DNA of 36,243 bases from assembly GCA_023659895.1 (NCBI GenBank), contig JAGXOL010000008.1:1-36243 (forward strand), written 5' to 3'. Both the position numbers and the translations under genes were made by a program. This document shows positions 15,205-24,272 of the stretch, one piece after another (the stretch's first letter is position 1; each line of letters starts with the position of its first letter). Under the pieces are notes generated by a model that made no database searches, was not told the DNA's origin, and saw only the letters and a program-made list of their open reading frames with translations. Source of the DNA: Candidatus Aenigmarchaeota archaeon LH_S7. Its GTDB lineage: Archaea; Aenigmatarchaeota; Aenigmatarchaeia; QMZS01.

Positions 15205-17882
15205 GGATTGTTTATTGAATTTTTCATTAAATCCAATATATAAGAATAAAAGTAGTTAAGATTTTCAACAATACTCTCAAAAATATTTTTCTCACGGAAC
15301 TTACCAGTAAATTTATCTTCTCTAGTACTTGTATTATTAGATGATTGTTTTTCTTCTGATTGATTAATAATTCTTGGTTCTTTTTTAGATTCCCAAACAT
15401 AAGTCTTATTTATTAGAACTTTAGAATTTTTTAATACAAAAACTTTGTATTTTCCAAATCTATCAAAAACTCTATATTTCCTATTTGTAATTGCAGTAAT
15501 ATTAGGTCCAGTAATAATCATTTTACATCCTTCGCAATTGCTAAGATTTATTCTTATCTTTGTGTCATTCCAAATTTTTAAATTAGGCAACTTAAATTCT
15601 TTTACTTGTGCAGCTTCTTTTATTATCTCTTCATTAACTTTTATGTTTTTGGTTTTATCAATCTGATCATCATCTAGTTTTGCTCTAACCCTAAAGGGAT
15701 AATCTCCTGGTTTTGCTTCTTCTTCAATCTTGTTTCTTAATTTAATAGTTTTTTCCTCATTTTCCTCTAATGTTACTTCTTTCCTGTTTGAGGTCCACCC
15801 TCCTGTTATGCAATTTCTTCCATCAAATGCATAAGAATAAGTTTCAAAAGATATTTTCTTTCCAAAATTGTTTTTCAGTTTTACTCTTGTTGTAAATTCC
15901 TCGTTTCTTGCAACTTCTTTTGTTAGGTTTAAAATTTCTATTTCCAGAGTTTTTGATTTTTCTTCAGATTTTGTTGTTGAGTCTTTTGAAATATATTGGC
16001 ATAGATTATTTGCTTTTCCAGAAATATTGAGAGACAACTCTTTTTTTGTTTTCCACCTATTGCGTTCCTTTGTTTCTATGACAATTCTATATTCAGAGTT
16101 GTGATAATGATCATTACAATTTGGTTTGATTATCAGAGGCACAAAAATATATTTTGTTTCACCCCTGCTAAAACTATAGGTCATTTCATAATTTAAAGAC
16201 GCATATCTGGTTTTACTTATTGATAAATCTTTATTTATTCTTGCCCTGCAGCCAAGAGAGCCAGCATAATTATTTGCATTTACTTTTAGAAATATAGGGA
16301 TTATATCTCCAAATCTTGCTGTTTCTGGTGGTTCACCTAAAATAGATACATTTAAATCACCCAAATCTTTCAAACCATTTAACCAAAAAATTCCATTATC
16401 TGAAGAGTCTAAATAATCCCAACCAGTAGAACCATATTTAAATTTTGCCCTTAACTTATAGATTCCTTCAAAATAATTCTCGGGAATAGTAAAATTGCCA
16501 GAAATTGTTGTTCCATTTTGGGTGATATTAAAAGAATTATTTTCATAGGTTGTATTGAAATATTTAAAACCCGAACCTGACTTCTTATTTTTTCCTAATT
16601 TTAATGTCAGATTTCCTGTAGTTGAACCATTTAGTGGGATAAACAATTGTATTATCCAATTAATAGAACTATTTAATTCATATTTTTCTTTGTCTATCCA
16701 GCTCCTAAGTCTATATCGTATTCTATCTCCGGGATTAATTGTAATATTTTTATTAATTGAATTATCTGATTTGTTAATATCATTGAAATTGTGAAGAGTC
16801 ATATTTGCACAAACATTGAATTTTCCAAAACCAATATCAAGGCTTGCATTTTGAAAAGCTTCTTTTTCTATTTTTCCAGAGTCTATGATAAAATTACCAA
16901 TGGAGATATTGTAGTTTATTGTACAAGAAGCGTTTGAAAGATTTGTATAAAAAATTATTTTTTCATCTTCTTCTGTAATATTTAGAGAAATACTTGCATT
17001 CTCCAAAGGCAATATTTCAAAATTTTTGCAGAAAGAATTATTTGCTTCCGCACAAATTGTATAGTTTCCAGTTTCATTAAATGTCCAATTAAATTGAATT
17101 TTTGTTTGGTTTATTGCCTTTACTTTACAGTCTACTTCACTAGAATAAACTGCTGAATTTGTATTGTTGATAATTGTCAAACTAATATTTTCTGTTCCAT
17201 TCTCAAGACCTCTATTTAGAATCGTTATATTAAATTCAATTGAGTTATTTACAAAAATTTGTTCTGCTGAAATATCCAAAAGTTCTAAAGTCGCATTTTC
17301 ATAAAAATTCTGTTTTCCAGGACTTGGTGGAAAGGCAACCCAGTTTGTTGAATTGTTTGAAAGATTCTGGCTTGAATTAATCCTTTGGAGAGAATATCCA
17401 TCTCCATCTGCTCCCCAACTATCATTATAAGTTATGGAATCTGTTAAATTTCCTTGATTATTTGTAAGATTTATTGTTTCTCCAGTATTTTTTAATCCTC
17501 CTCCACACAAACTTCCTGCATCCACATGTAAAGCCAAAGAATCATTTGAAACATTAAAGTATTGGTAAACTTCTGTTCCACTCTCACCATCTGTAATTAT
17601 TGCATATTGATTTGGTGAAAGATTTGTACCTTTGTTTAAATAAGGTCCTCCCACTCCAGAATTTGTATAATTTATATAACCAGCCAATAATTCTTTTTCA
17701 CAAAGTTCCCAACTACTCAAATTTACTGATCTATTTCCTGGATTATAAATTTCTATCCATTCAGAGTAATCTTCATCTTGTTCAGTACTTGGATTATACA
17801 TCACTTCATTAATCACAACCTGCCCAAAGCAAGGAAGAAAAATAAACTGAAAAAAGACAAATAACGAAATAATTTTTTTCAT
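15201..17882 (-). CDS. Large exported lamin-tail-domain surface protein
   Basis: 893 residues. A signal peptide (KKIISLFVFFQFIFLPCFG) leads to a lamin-tail domain at about 21-195: VVINEVMYNP, SEWIEIYNPGNRSVNLSSW, GDGYSLQRI and FPPSPGKQN are the hallmark strands. Several CARDB/Ig-like beta domains follow (ISAEQIFVNNSIEFNITILNRG, LEIEILNLTKEVARNEEFTT). The sequence is packed with N-x-S/T sequons, so it is probably heavily N-glycosylated. No clear C-terminal TM anchor is visible; the end is amphipathic (FESIVENLNYFYSYILDL). It is likely an S-layer-associated or secreted structural or adhesion protein; no enzymatic motif was seen. Cysteines are sparse and partly paired in the lamin-tail domain. 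Confidence 0.85.
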   Translation of the reverse strand: MKKIISLFVFFQFIFLPCFGQVVINEVMYNPSTEQDEDYSEWIEIYNPGNRSVNLSSWELCEKELLAGYINYTNSGVGGPYLNKGTNLSPNQYAIITDGESGTEVYQYFNVSNDSLALHVDAGSLCGGGLKNTGETINLTNNQGNLTDSITYNDSWGADGDGYSLQRINSSQNLSNNSTNWVAFPPSPGKQNFYENATLELLDISAEQIFVNNSIEFNITILNRGLENGTENISLTIINNTNSAVYSSEVDCKVKAINQTKIQFNWTFNETGNYTICAEANNSFCKNFEILPLENASISLNITEEDEKIIFYTNLSNASCTINYNISIGNFIIDSGKIEKEAFQNASLDIGFGKFNVCANMTLHNFNDINKSDNSINKNITINPGDRIRYRLRSWIDKEKYELNSSINWIIQLFIPLNGSTTGNLTLKLGKNKKSGSGFKYFNTTYENNSFNITQNGTTISGNFTIPENYFEGIYKLRAKFKYGSTGWDYLDSSDNGIFWLNGLKDLGDLNVSILGEPPETARFGDIIPIFLKVNANNYAGSLGCRARINKDLSISKTRYASLNYEMTYSFSRGETKYIFVPLIIKPNCNDHYHNSEYRIVIETKERNRWKTKKELSLNISGKANNLCQYISKDSTTKSEEKSKTLEIEILNLTKEVARNEEFTTRVKLKNNFGKKISFETYSYAFDGRNCITGGWTSNRKEVTLEENEEKTIKLRNKIEEEAKPGDYPFRVRAKLDDDQIDKTKNIKVNEEIIKEAAQVKEFKLPNLKIWNDTKIRINLSNCEGCKMIITGPNITAITNRKYRVFDRFGKYKVFVLKNSKVLINKTYVWESKKEPRIINQSEEKQSSNNTSTREDKFTGKFREKNIFESIVENLNYFYSYILDLMKNSINNP

Positions 17883-17935
17883 AAGAAACTTATAATTAAA
17901 TATTTATGAAACTAAAATATCTAACTCCAAGATTT

Positions 17936-18111
17936 TTAATAAGTACCATTAGAATCTTCATCAGCAATTGTCCAATTACTCAAATTTATAGAGTTATTTG
18001 AAGGGTTATAAAGTTTACCCATTCAGGCTTTGTTGAATGAACTTCATTAATAACAAGAGCCTGTGAAGGAAAAATCAAAAACAAGAAGATTAATAAAGGT
18101 GATAAAATGTC
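17936..18111 (-). pseudogene. Decayed second lamin-tail gene (N-terminal fragment)
   Basis: Reading the minus strand gives a hydrophobic leader (LLIFLFLIFPSQA), then LVINEVHSTKPEWVNFI. After a one-base frame change comes NPSNNSINLSNWTIADEDSN followed by GTY and a stop. This matches the start of the 15201-17882 protein (VVINEVMYNP...EWIEIYNPGNRSVNLSSWEL). No ATG is in frame with the leader, the frame is broken once, and the gene ends after about 55 codons. It is therefore a dead fragment of a tandem paralogue. Confidence 0.75.
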
Positions 18112-18137
18112 TCATAAATTAATTCAAATTATAAATT

Positions 18138-18704
18138 ATGGATACTATTGAGTTAAGAGATATTTTGATCTCTTGGTTGGTTTTAAGTGTAGCATTCATG
18201 AATTTATTTGGGATTTCTCTAGAGAATCTATTAATGTTTTTGTTTATTATAGGATTAAGTGTAATAATCCATGAGCTTGCTCACAGAGAAGTTGCGAAGA
18301 GATTAAAATTTGATGCAAAATACAAAGCCTGGCCAATGGGTTTAATTTTGGCTTTAGTTACTTCATTCGCGGGTTTTCTTTTTGCAGCACCAGGAGCAGT
18401 AATGATTTCTCCTAAATATGTTTTCCATGAAAGCAGAGAAAGATTAAAAGAAGCAAATTTCAAGATTTCTGCAGCTGGACCTGGAACAAATATTATTTTG
18501 GGTGCATTTTTTGCTGTTTTAGCTCTCAATTTTGCGGGTTCCTTGTTTTATTTTGCATCTATGATAAACATTTGGCTGGCTATCTTTAACTTAATTCCTT
18601 TCCCTCCTCTGGATGGGTCAAAAATATTCTCTTATGATGTAAAATATTGGGGTGTGATGATTGGTATTGCAGCGGCATTATTTGTTTTGTTAGGTAGTTT
18701 TTAG
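18138..18704 (+). CDS. Site-2 protease-like M50 intramembrane metalloprotease
   Basis: 188 residues with four to six TM helices. The zinc-binding motif HELAH is at 45-49 inside a helix (IIHELAHREVAKRLKFDA), with E46 as the catalytic acid. The third ligand is D159 in LIPFPPLDGSK, the NPDG-type motif. The protein is near the minimal length for archaeal M50 proteases and has no PDZ or CBS domain. Such enzymes cut membrane-anchored regulators inside the membrane. A membrane-anchored winged-helix regulator exists at 32848-33711, but pairing the two is speculation. It starts at ATG 18138 after a short A+T-rich leader and stands alone on the plus strand. Confidence 0.87.
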   Translation: MDTIELRDILISWLVLSVAFMNLFGISLENLLMFLFIIGLSVIIHELAHREVAKRLKFDAKYKAWPMGLILALVTSFAGFLFAAPGAVMISPKYVFHESRERLKEANFKISAAGPGTNIILGAFFAVLALNFAGSLFYFASMINIWLAIFNLIPFPPLDGSKIFSYDVKYWGVMIGIAAALFVLLGSF

Positions 18705-18806
18705 TTTTCTTAGTAGGAATTGGACTTTTTGGTATTATGATGTTTTTATAACTGGATGAATAATTCTTTAAAGTATTACTATAGGAGCAATTTTCTGGTC
18801 TAATAT

Positions 18807-19425
18807 TCAAAGTTTGGGCCACATTTTTTTAGTTGCAATTAGACTTACAATATTATTTAGTTCCTCATTCAAATAACACGAGATTGTTAGTATTCCTTTT
18901 TCTGCTATTGTTTTTTTGTTAGACGAAGTAACAATCAACAATTCTCTGTTTTTTATATCAAATTCTTTCTTGAGAAAATTAAAGTTAAATTCTTCTACAT
19001 ATTGCGCTTTCAGTAAATCATTTTCACAGGTTAAGACCATAGCAGAATTGCATCCAACCCTGATTCCATTTTCTCGGGCAACATATAGTTTTTTCCTGTT
19101 TGTTTTTGTTATATTTTCTCAGAATACACCCATAACAATTTAAATTATCCCTAAAAATATCTTGATTTATTTTGATTATTGGAGATATAAATTTATATAT
19201 TTCAGAAAAATATTTCTTTCCTTTTTTAGTTAATTTATTACCCTTCTTTTCTGTTGAAACAAAATCATTATTTTTTAGAATTTTTATCATGGATTTTATA
19301 CTCCCTTCTCCAAATTCTGTAATTGTTGCCAGTTCCTCCCTGCTTACTGTTTTATGTCCTATTTCAAGAAAAGTAAGCATTATATCTAAGTCATCAAATT
19401 TTCTTAAAGTTCTTACAACCTCCAT
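18807..19425 (-). pseudogene. Winged-helix transcription regulator (DUF4443-like), frameshifted
   Basis: The 5' part (from 19425) encodes a winged helix: LDIMLTFLEIGHKTVSREEL, FGEGSIKSMIKILKNNDFV, STEKKGNKLTKKGKKYF. The frame then goes wrong in the A-rich stretch near 19100-19110 and ends at 19024 as ICCPRKWNQGW. The alternative frame reads LYVARENGIRVGCNSAMVLT and continues into the second half (CENDLLKAQYVEEFNF...) down to 18807. The ARENGIRVGCNSAM segment is the expected regulatory-domain sequence, so the gene is one about 205-codon gene with a one-base indel in a run of A. It could be true decay or a sequencing error. It is divergent from nrdD and may have regulated it. Confidence 0.7.
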
Positions 19426-19479
19426 ATTTATATAAATAATTTTTCTATATTAATTATTGTACGCCGTGTCCAATAGAAT
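19426..19479. promoter_or_regulatory. Divergent promoter between the regulator and nrdD
   Basis: 54 bases separate the two start codons. TATATTAA at 19446-19453 sits about 27 bases before the nrdD ATG, as expected for a leaderless archaeal transcript. Between the box and the ATG lies an unusually G+C-rich decamer (ACGCCGTGTC at 19461-19470) that could be an operator or start-site element. TTTATATAAA near 19431-19439 can serve the other direction. Confidence 0.45.
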
Positions 19480-21597
19480 ATGATTAATAAAATAAAAAAA
19501 AGAGATGGAAGGATTGTGAATTTTGAAAAAGAGAGAATAATTAATGCGATTTTTAATAGTGCTAAAGCAGTTGGTGGACAGGATTATGAATTAGCAAAAA
19601 AACTTGGTGATGAAGTAATTAAACTTTTGAAACAAAAATTAGATCCGGAAGAAATACCAACAGTTGAAAAGATTCAGGATATTGTTGAAAAGATTCTGGT
19701 AGAAAATGGGCATTATAAAACTGCCAAAGCTTACATATTATATAGAAAACAGCATGAAGAAATAAGAAGAACTAAAGATCTATTTTCTAATATAGAAAAC
19801 ATTGAAAGATATTTAAATGGGGAAGACTGGAGAGTAAAAGAAAATGCAAATATGAGCTACTCTCTTCAGGGTTTAAATTTTTATATTTCCTCTACAATAA
19901 CTACCCAATACTGGCTAAATAAAATCTATCCCGCAGAAATCAAACAAGCACATTTAAATGGTGATTTTCATATTCATGATTTGGGTATCTTTGGAGCTTA
20001 TTGTGTTGGTTGGGACTTGCAGGATCTACTGCTAACTGGTTTTAAAGGAGCGAGAGGAAAAATTGAGAGCAAACCACCAAAGCATTTCAAGTCAGCATTA
20101 GGTCAGATAGTAAATTTCTTATATACTTTGCAAGGTGAATCAGCAGGAGCCCAGGCATTCTCTGATTTTGACACCCTACTTGCCCCTTTTATCAGGCATG
20201 ATAATTTGAGTTACAGACAAGTGAAGCAGGCTATCCAGGAATTTTTATTCAATATAAATATTCCAACTAGAGTAGGATTTCAGACCCCTTTTACAAATAT
20301 TACTATGAATTTAACAGTACCTGGATACTTAAAAAATGAACCAGTGATGATAGGAGGAGAAACAAAAGAGGACACATACAGTGATTATACAAAGGAAATG
20401 AGCATGATCAACAGGGCTTTTGTTGAGGTGATGCAGGAAGGGGATGCGAAAGGTAGGCCTTTTACTTTTCCTATTCCAACTTATAATATAACAAAAGACT
20501 TTGACTGGGAAAATAAAAATTATGATAAACTTTTTGAGATAACTGCAAAATATGGAATTCCTTATTTTGCAAATTTTATTAATTCGGATATGAAACCTGA
20601 TGATGTCCGGTCCATGTGTTGCAGAATGAGAATTGATAACAGGTCACTCCAGAAAAGAGGAGGAGGTCTTTTTGGAGCAAATCCTCTTACAGGATCCATA
20701 GGAGTTGTAACAATTAATATGCCCCGTTTGGGATTTTTATCAAAAACTAAAGAAGAATTTTTTGAGAAATTAGAAAGATTAATGTTACTTGCAAAGAATA
20801 GTCTTGAAATAAAAAGAAAAACATTGGAAAATTTGACAGAAAAGGGTTTGTATCCCTATTCAAAGTTTTATTTGAGAGATATTAAAAAAAGATTTGGAGA
20901 CTATTGGAAAAACCATTTTTCAACAATCGGACTTATTGGAATGAATGAGTGTTGTCTAAATTTTTTAGATTGTACCATTGGAGATAAAGAAGGATTAAAA
21001 TTTGCAGAAGAAGTTATGGATTTTATGAATAACAAGTTAATAGAGTTTCAGAAGGAAACCGGAAACAACTACAATTTAGAAGCCACTCCAGCTGAGGGAA
21101 CCTCATACAGATTAGCAAGGATGGACAAAGAGAAGTTCCCTAAGATTATTGTTGCAAACAATGAGGAAGTAAAAAAGGGTGTAGAGCCATATTACACAAA
21201 TTCAACACAACTCTCAGTTAATTTCACAAATGATATTTTTGAATCTCTAAAATTGCAGGACCCTCTTCAGATAAAATATACAGGAGGGACGGTTCTGCAC
21301 ATATTTTTGGGTGAAAAAAAACCTCCAGCAGAATCGGTTAAAGCACTTATTAGAAAAATCTGTGAGAATTTCAGTTCACCTTATTTTACAATAACACCTA
21401 CTTTTAGCATCTGCCCCATTCATGGTTATCTTTTTGGTGAACATAAGTACTGTCCAAAATGTGAAGCAGAGAAAAAGAAAACCAAATGTGAAGTTTACTC
21501 CAGAATTGTTGGGTATTTAAGACCTGTTGACCAGTGGAATGAAGGAAAGCAGGAAGAATTTAAACAAAGAAAAACTTTTGATAAGGCTCTAAAATGA
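19480..21597 (+). CDS. nrdD: Anaerobic (class III) ribonucleoside-triphosphate reductase
   Basis: 705 residues. An N-terminal ATP-cone (IKKRDGRIVNFEKERIINAI) at about 4-95 is the allosteric site. The catalytic core follows, with SMCCRMRIDNRSLQKRGGG (Cys pair of the active site) and NECCLNFL. The C-terminal zinc site is CPIHGYLFGEHKYCPKC, and the glycyl radical loop is RIVGYLRPVDQWNEGKQEEF, whose Gly carries the radical. It reduces NTPs to dNTPs without oxygen, using formate or a thiol reductant. Its activase nrdG overlaps by 4 bases. This shows an anaerobic route to DNA precursors; no class I or II enzyme appears here. Length is normal. Confidence 0.97.
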   Translation: MINKIKKRDGRIVNFEKERIINAIFNSAKAVGGQDYELAKKLGDEVIKLLKQKLDPEEIPTVEKIQDIVEKILVENGHYKTAKAYILYRKQHEEIRRTKDLFSNIENIERYLNGEDWRVKENANMSYSLQGLNFYISSTITTQYWLNKIYPAEIKQAHLNGDFHIHDLGIFGAYCVGWDLQDLLLTGFKGARGKIESKPPKHFKSALGQIVNFLYTLQGESAGAQAFSDFDTLLAPFIRHDNLSYRQVKQAIQEFLFNINIPTRVGFQTPFTNITMNLTVPGYLKNEPVMIGGETKEDTYSDYTKEMSMINRAFVEVMQEGDAKGRPFTFPIPTYNITKDFDWENKNYDKLFEITAKYGIPYFANFINSDMKPDDVRSMCCRMRIDNRSLQKRGGGLFGANPLTGSIGVVTINMPRLGFLSKTKEEFFEKLERLMLLAKNSLEIKRKTLENLTEKGLYPYSKFYLRDIKKRFGDYWKNHFSTIGLIGMNECCLNFLDCTIGDKEGLKFAEEVMDFMNNKLIEFQKETGNNYNLEATPAEGTSYRLARMDKEKFPKIIVANNEEVKKGVEPYYTNSTQLSVNFTNDIFESLKLQDPLQIKYTGGTVLHIFLGEKKPPAESVKALIRKICENFSSPYFTITPTFSICPIHGYLFGEHKYCPKCEAEKKKTKCEVYSRIVGYLRPVDQWNEGKQEEFKQRKTFDKALK

Positions 21598-22298
21598 AAA
21601 TAGGAGGTTTTCAAAAGCAGAGTTTGGTTGACTATCCAGAAAAAATTTGCTCAATTATTTTTACAGTTGGTTGCAATTTCAGGTGTCCTTATTGCCATAA
21701 CCAAGACTTAGTAATCCCTGGAAAAACTGCAAAAGAAATTCCAGAGGAGGAAGTTTTATCTTATCTAAGAGACAATAACAAACTTCTTAATGCTGCAGAA
21801 ATAACGGGGGGTGAGCCAACTCTACACCAAGACTTGCCAGACTTTATTCAGAAAATCAGAGAACTTGGACTCCTGATAAAACTAGATACTAATGGAACAA
21901 ATTTTGAAATGCTGAAAAAATTGTTGGATGATAACTTGTTGGATTATGTTGCTATAGACATTAAAGCTCCAATAGAGTTCCATAAATATAACAAAGCAAC
22001 AGGAGGAATACTAACAGAAAAATTATTTAGCAATGTTAAAAAATCTATCTCACTTTTACTTAATTCAGGAATTCAATATGAATTCAGAACAACCATTGTT
22101 CCAGGGCTACTTACAAAAAAAGATGTTGTCAAAATTTGCTCATTCATCAAAAATGCAAATCAGTTTTCTTTACAACAATTTAACCCTGAAAACACCTTGG
22201 ACAAAAAATTTCAAAAACTTAAACCATTTGAAGAAAATGAAATAATTTCTTTGATTGCAGAGTGCAAACATTACATCCAAAATATTCTTTACAGGTAA
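21594..22298 (+). CDS. nrdG: Anaerobic ribonucleotide reductase activating protein (radical SAM)
   Basis: 234 residues. The radical SAM motif CNFRCPYC (C27, C31, C34) is preceded by GGFQKQSLVDYPEKICSIIF, the conserved lead of the NrdG/PflA group. ITGGEPTLH is the GGE SAM-binding motif, and IKLDTNGTNF and VAIDIKAP follow. The enzyme generates the glycyl radical on NrdD. The ATG overlaps the nrdD stop (ATGA), giving translational coupling and a fixed ratio of enzyme to activase. The C-terminal FSLQQFNPENTLD block is typical of this archaeal/bacterial subgroup. Directly downstream lies an IS605-type insertion. Confidence 0.95.
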   Translation: MKIGGFQKQSLVDYPEKICSIIFTVGCNFRCPYCHNQDLVIPGKTAKEIPEEEVLSYLRDNNKLLNAAEITGGEPTLHQDLPDFIQKIRELGLLIKLDTNGTNFEMLKKLLDDNLLDYVAIDIKAPIEFHKYNKATGGILTEKLFSNVKKSISLLLNSGIQYEFRTTIVPGLLTKKDVVKICSFIKNANQFSLQQFNPENTLDKKFQKLKPFEENEIISLIAECKHYIQNILYR

Positions 22299-22421
22299 AA
22301 TTAATTAATCTTGACTGAATTTCAATTATTTAATCAATTTTTGAGCTCCAATAATTCTTTTTTTGAGTAATTAATAAAAACTAATCTACTTCCCTATTTT
22401 AACTTAAAATATCCAAGAAGT

Positions 22422-22464
22422 CTACTTCCAAAATCTTAGCCAATAATACAGATTTTGGTGGTAG
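22422..22464 (+). repeat. Left-end hairpin of the TnpB element
   Basis: CTACTTCCAAAATC pairs with GATTTTGGTGGTAG around a 15-base loop. The right end carries a similar hairpin with the same CCAAA/TTTGG core. Such subterminal hairpins are what Y1 transposases bind in IS200/IS605 elements. Confidence 0.7.
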
Positions 22465-22502
22465 ATGAATTGGCATACTAAAGGTTTTTTGTAAATATAT
22501 AT

Positions 22503-23711
22503 ATGGTTGTGAAAAATTATAAATACAGAATTTATCCAACAGGAAAACAAAAAATAAGATTAGAAAAACAATTTGAGATTTGTAAAAACTTACATAATGA
22601 CTTATTGGAAATATCCAAAGAAACTTACACATGTAGTGGAAAGTCTGTAACAAGTAGAAAAGATTTGTATCAAGTTACCAATATTCTAAAAGAACAAAAT
22701 GGTTATAAAGGACATTCTCAGGTTCTACAGAATGTTGCAGATAAGCTAAGCAAGTCTTATAAAGCATTTTATCAGAGAATAAAAGAAAAACAGAAAGGCA
22801 AGAAAGTCAAAGTTGGCTATCCAAGATTCAAGAAGAGAATAAACAGTATAACCTATCCGCAGAATAATAGTTGTTTCAAATTCAAAAATCAGAGAAGACT
22901 TCATATAACTCAAATAGGTTCTGTTCCTATTGAGTTGCACAGGATACCAAAAGGAACTCCAAAAACCCTTACAATTAAGAAAACACTAAGTAACAAATGG
23001 TTTGTTTCCTTTAGTTGTGAGATAGAAAACAAACCAGTTAAACACAAATATCCTGAAAACAAAACTGGTATAGATTTAGGATTGGAAAACTTTGCTACTC
23101 TGTCGGACGGAACTGTTATAGAAAATCCAAGATTTCTAAATAAAACAGAAAAGAAACTCAAAAGAGAGCATAGGAGATTAAGTAAAAAGAAGAAAAGGTC
23201 TATTAATAGGAGTAAACAAAGAGTGAAATTAGCAAGATCTTATGAAACCTTAACTAATCAGAGATTAGATTTTCTACATAAATTAAGTTACCACCTTACA
23301 CAACAATATGATTTCATAGCCATAGAAAATTTGGGTGTATCAAATATGGTTAAGAATCATTATTTGGCAAAATCAATATCTGACGCAAGTTGGTCTGTTT
23401 TTACAGGAATGCTCACTTACAAGGCTTCAAGTGCTGGAGGTAAGTTAGTAGAAATAGACAGATTTTACCCATCTTCCCAAATATGTTCTGATTGTGGAAA
23501 TAAACAAGATATGCCACTATCAAAGAGAATATATAAATGTGAAAAATGTGGTGCAAAAATACCAAGAGATAAGAACTCTGCAATCAACATATTAATGGAA
23601 GGAATAAAAGAAAATACGGCTGGGCGAGTCGGAATTCACGCCTGTGGAGATTTGACCTCTACTGATCAGTCAGCAAGTCGAGTCGTGGAAGCAGGAACTA
23701 TATGTAACTAG
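22503..23711 (+). CDS. tnpB: TnpB, RNA-guided nuclease of IS605-type element
   Basis: 402 residues with all catalytic parts present. The RuvC-I Asp is D191 in TGIDLGLENFATL, the RuvC-II Glu is E275 in FIAIENLGVSNM, and the zinc ribbon is C328/C331 and C346/C349 (ICSDCG, YKCEKCG). The RuvC-III Asp is D356 in PRDKNSAIN. The N-terminus MVVKNYKYRIYPTGKQ is the usual helix-turn-helix start. Characterised TnpB proteins cut DNA guided by an RNA from the element's right end, and favour retention of the element when it is excised. The C-terminal tail (HACGDLTSTDQSASRVVEAGT) overlaps the predicted guide-RNA scaffold. It is probably active, as no frameshift or lost residue is visible. There is no adjacent tnpA. 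Confidence 0.95.
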   Translation: MVVKNYKYRIYPTGKQKIRLEKQFEICKNLHNDLLEISKETYTCSGKSVTSRKDLYQVTNILKEQNGYKGHSQVLQNVADKLSKSYKAFYQRIKEKQKGKKVKVGYPRFKKRINSITYPQNNSCFKFKNQRRLHITQIGSVPIELHRIPKGTPKTLTIKKTLSNKWFVSFSCEIENKPVKHKYPENKTGIDLGLENFATLSDGTVIENPRFLNKTEKKLKREHRRLSKKKKRSINRSKQRVKLARSYETLTNQRLDFLHKLSYHLTQQYDFIAIENLGVSNMVKNHYLAKSISDASWSVFTGMLTYKASSAGGKLVEIDRFYPSSQICSDCGNKQDMPLSKRIYKCEKCGAKIPRDKNSAINILMEGIKENTAGRVGIHACGDLTSTDQSASRVVEAGTICN

Positions 23712-23800
23712 GTCTCACAACCATTACTAGTTGCTGGAAGCCACTTCCAAAAATCAATTTGGTGGTGGAGGATGTCACACATTTTATTCTGCAATCAATA
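23600..23800 (+). ncRNA. Predicted omega (re) RNA of TnpB
   Basis: The 3' end of tnpB and the element's right end are markedly richer in G+C than their surroundings and can fold (CAAC-GTTG and CCAAA-TTTGG hairpins at about 23720-23768). In characterised systems the scaffold ends at the right tip (about 23779) and the guide is the flanking DNA after it, here beginning near TTTTATTCTGCAAT. The 5' limit is a guess. The copy at 36145 has the same scaffold but a different flank, so a different guide. Confidence 0.5.
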
Positions 23801-23882
23801 CACTTCCTTATAATACAGCCCTGCTCATTTTCTACTTTGCTTAATCGTCAACCATCTCTTTTTGATTTATTTAATCCATACT

Positions 23883-24272
23883 TCACAACTTCTCCAATTC
23901 TAATTTCCTTAAAGCTTCAAAATTTGGATCTTCCACCTTCGCAATGTTTTCTAGCTGTATATATCTTTCTTCATTGTATTCCTTAATTTTTCCAATCACA
24001 TCAACCAAATCCCCTTTCTCCACCTCCTCCAAAATAGTTAAGTCCTTGAAAACCTTGCATCTTATTGTGTCAGTTGTGTCATCTAAGGTTATGGTTCCAT
24101 AGTTTCCATCCTCTGAAATAAATTTATCAATTACTGTTCCCAAAACTCTTACTCGAGAAAATTCTATTTCTTCAGTTTTCACATAATTAGGGTTCATTCC
24201 TCCCTGCTGTACAAACTCTCCTGTATGAAGAATTTTTACATTTACTTTCTTAGCAACTTGTCTCTCTTGCAT
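23883..24272 (-). CDS. Single OB-fold nucleic-acid-binding protein (RPA32-like)
   Basis: 129 residues. An OB-fold is visible from about residue 38: FSRVRVLGTVIDKFISEDGN, YGTITLDDTTDTIRCKVF, VEKGDLVDVIGKIKEYNEER and YIQLENIAKVEDP are the beta strands of RPA- or tRNA-anticodon-type domains. The DDTTDTIRCKVF block is the form found in archaeal RPA32-like (RPA-associated) proteins that bind single-stranded DNA. No zinc finger is present. A short N-terminal segment (VAKKVNVKILHTGEFV) precedes the domain. Its stop lies about 100 bases from the right end of the TnpB element on the other strand; the gene is not damaged. Hel308 follows upstream in the same orientation, a sensible partner in replication or repair, though 287 bases separate them. 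Confidence 0.82.
   Translation of the reverse strand: MQERQVAKKVNVKILHTGEFVQQGGMNPNYVKTEEIEFSRVRVLGTVIDKFISEDGNYGTITLDDTTDTIRCKVFKDLTILEEVEKGDLVDVIGKIKEYNEERYIQLENIAKVEDPNFEALRKLELEKL

Larger units (their letters stand above)
22404..23779 (+). mobile_element. IS200/IS605-type element with tnpB only (about 1.38 kb)
   Basis: Boundaries are set by comparison with other copies. The left tip (TTAAAATATCCAAGAAG) resembles the left tip at 27699, and an LE hairpin is at 22422-22464 (CTAC-TT-CCAAAATC paired with GATTTTGG-TG-GTAG). The shared LE motif GGTAGATGAATTGG is at 22460-22473. The right hairpin is CCACTTCCAAA...TTTGGTGGTGG at 23741-23768, with tip GGATGTCACAC to about 23779. A second copy begins at 36145 on the other strand and agrees over about 99 bases with three differences. 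No tnpA (Y1 transposase) is present, so movement needs a transposase from elsewhere. It lies between nrdG and an OB-fold gene without breaking either. Confidence 0.8.
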
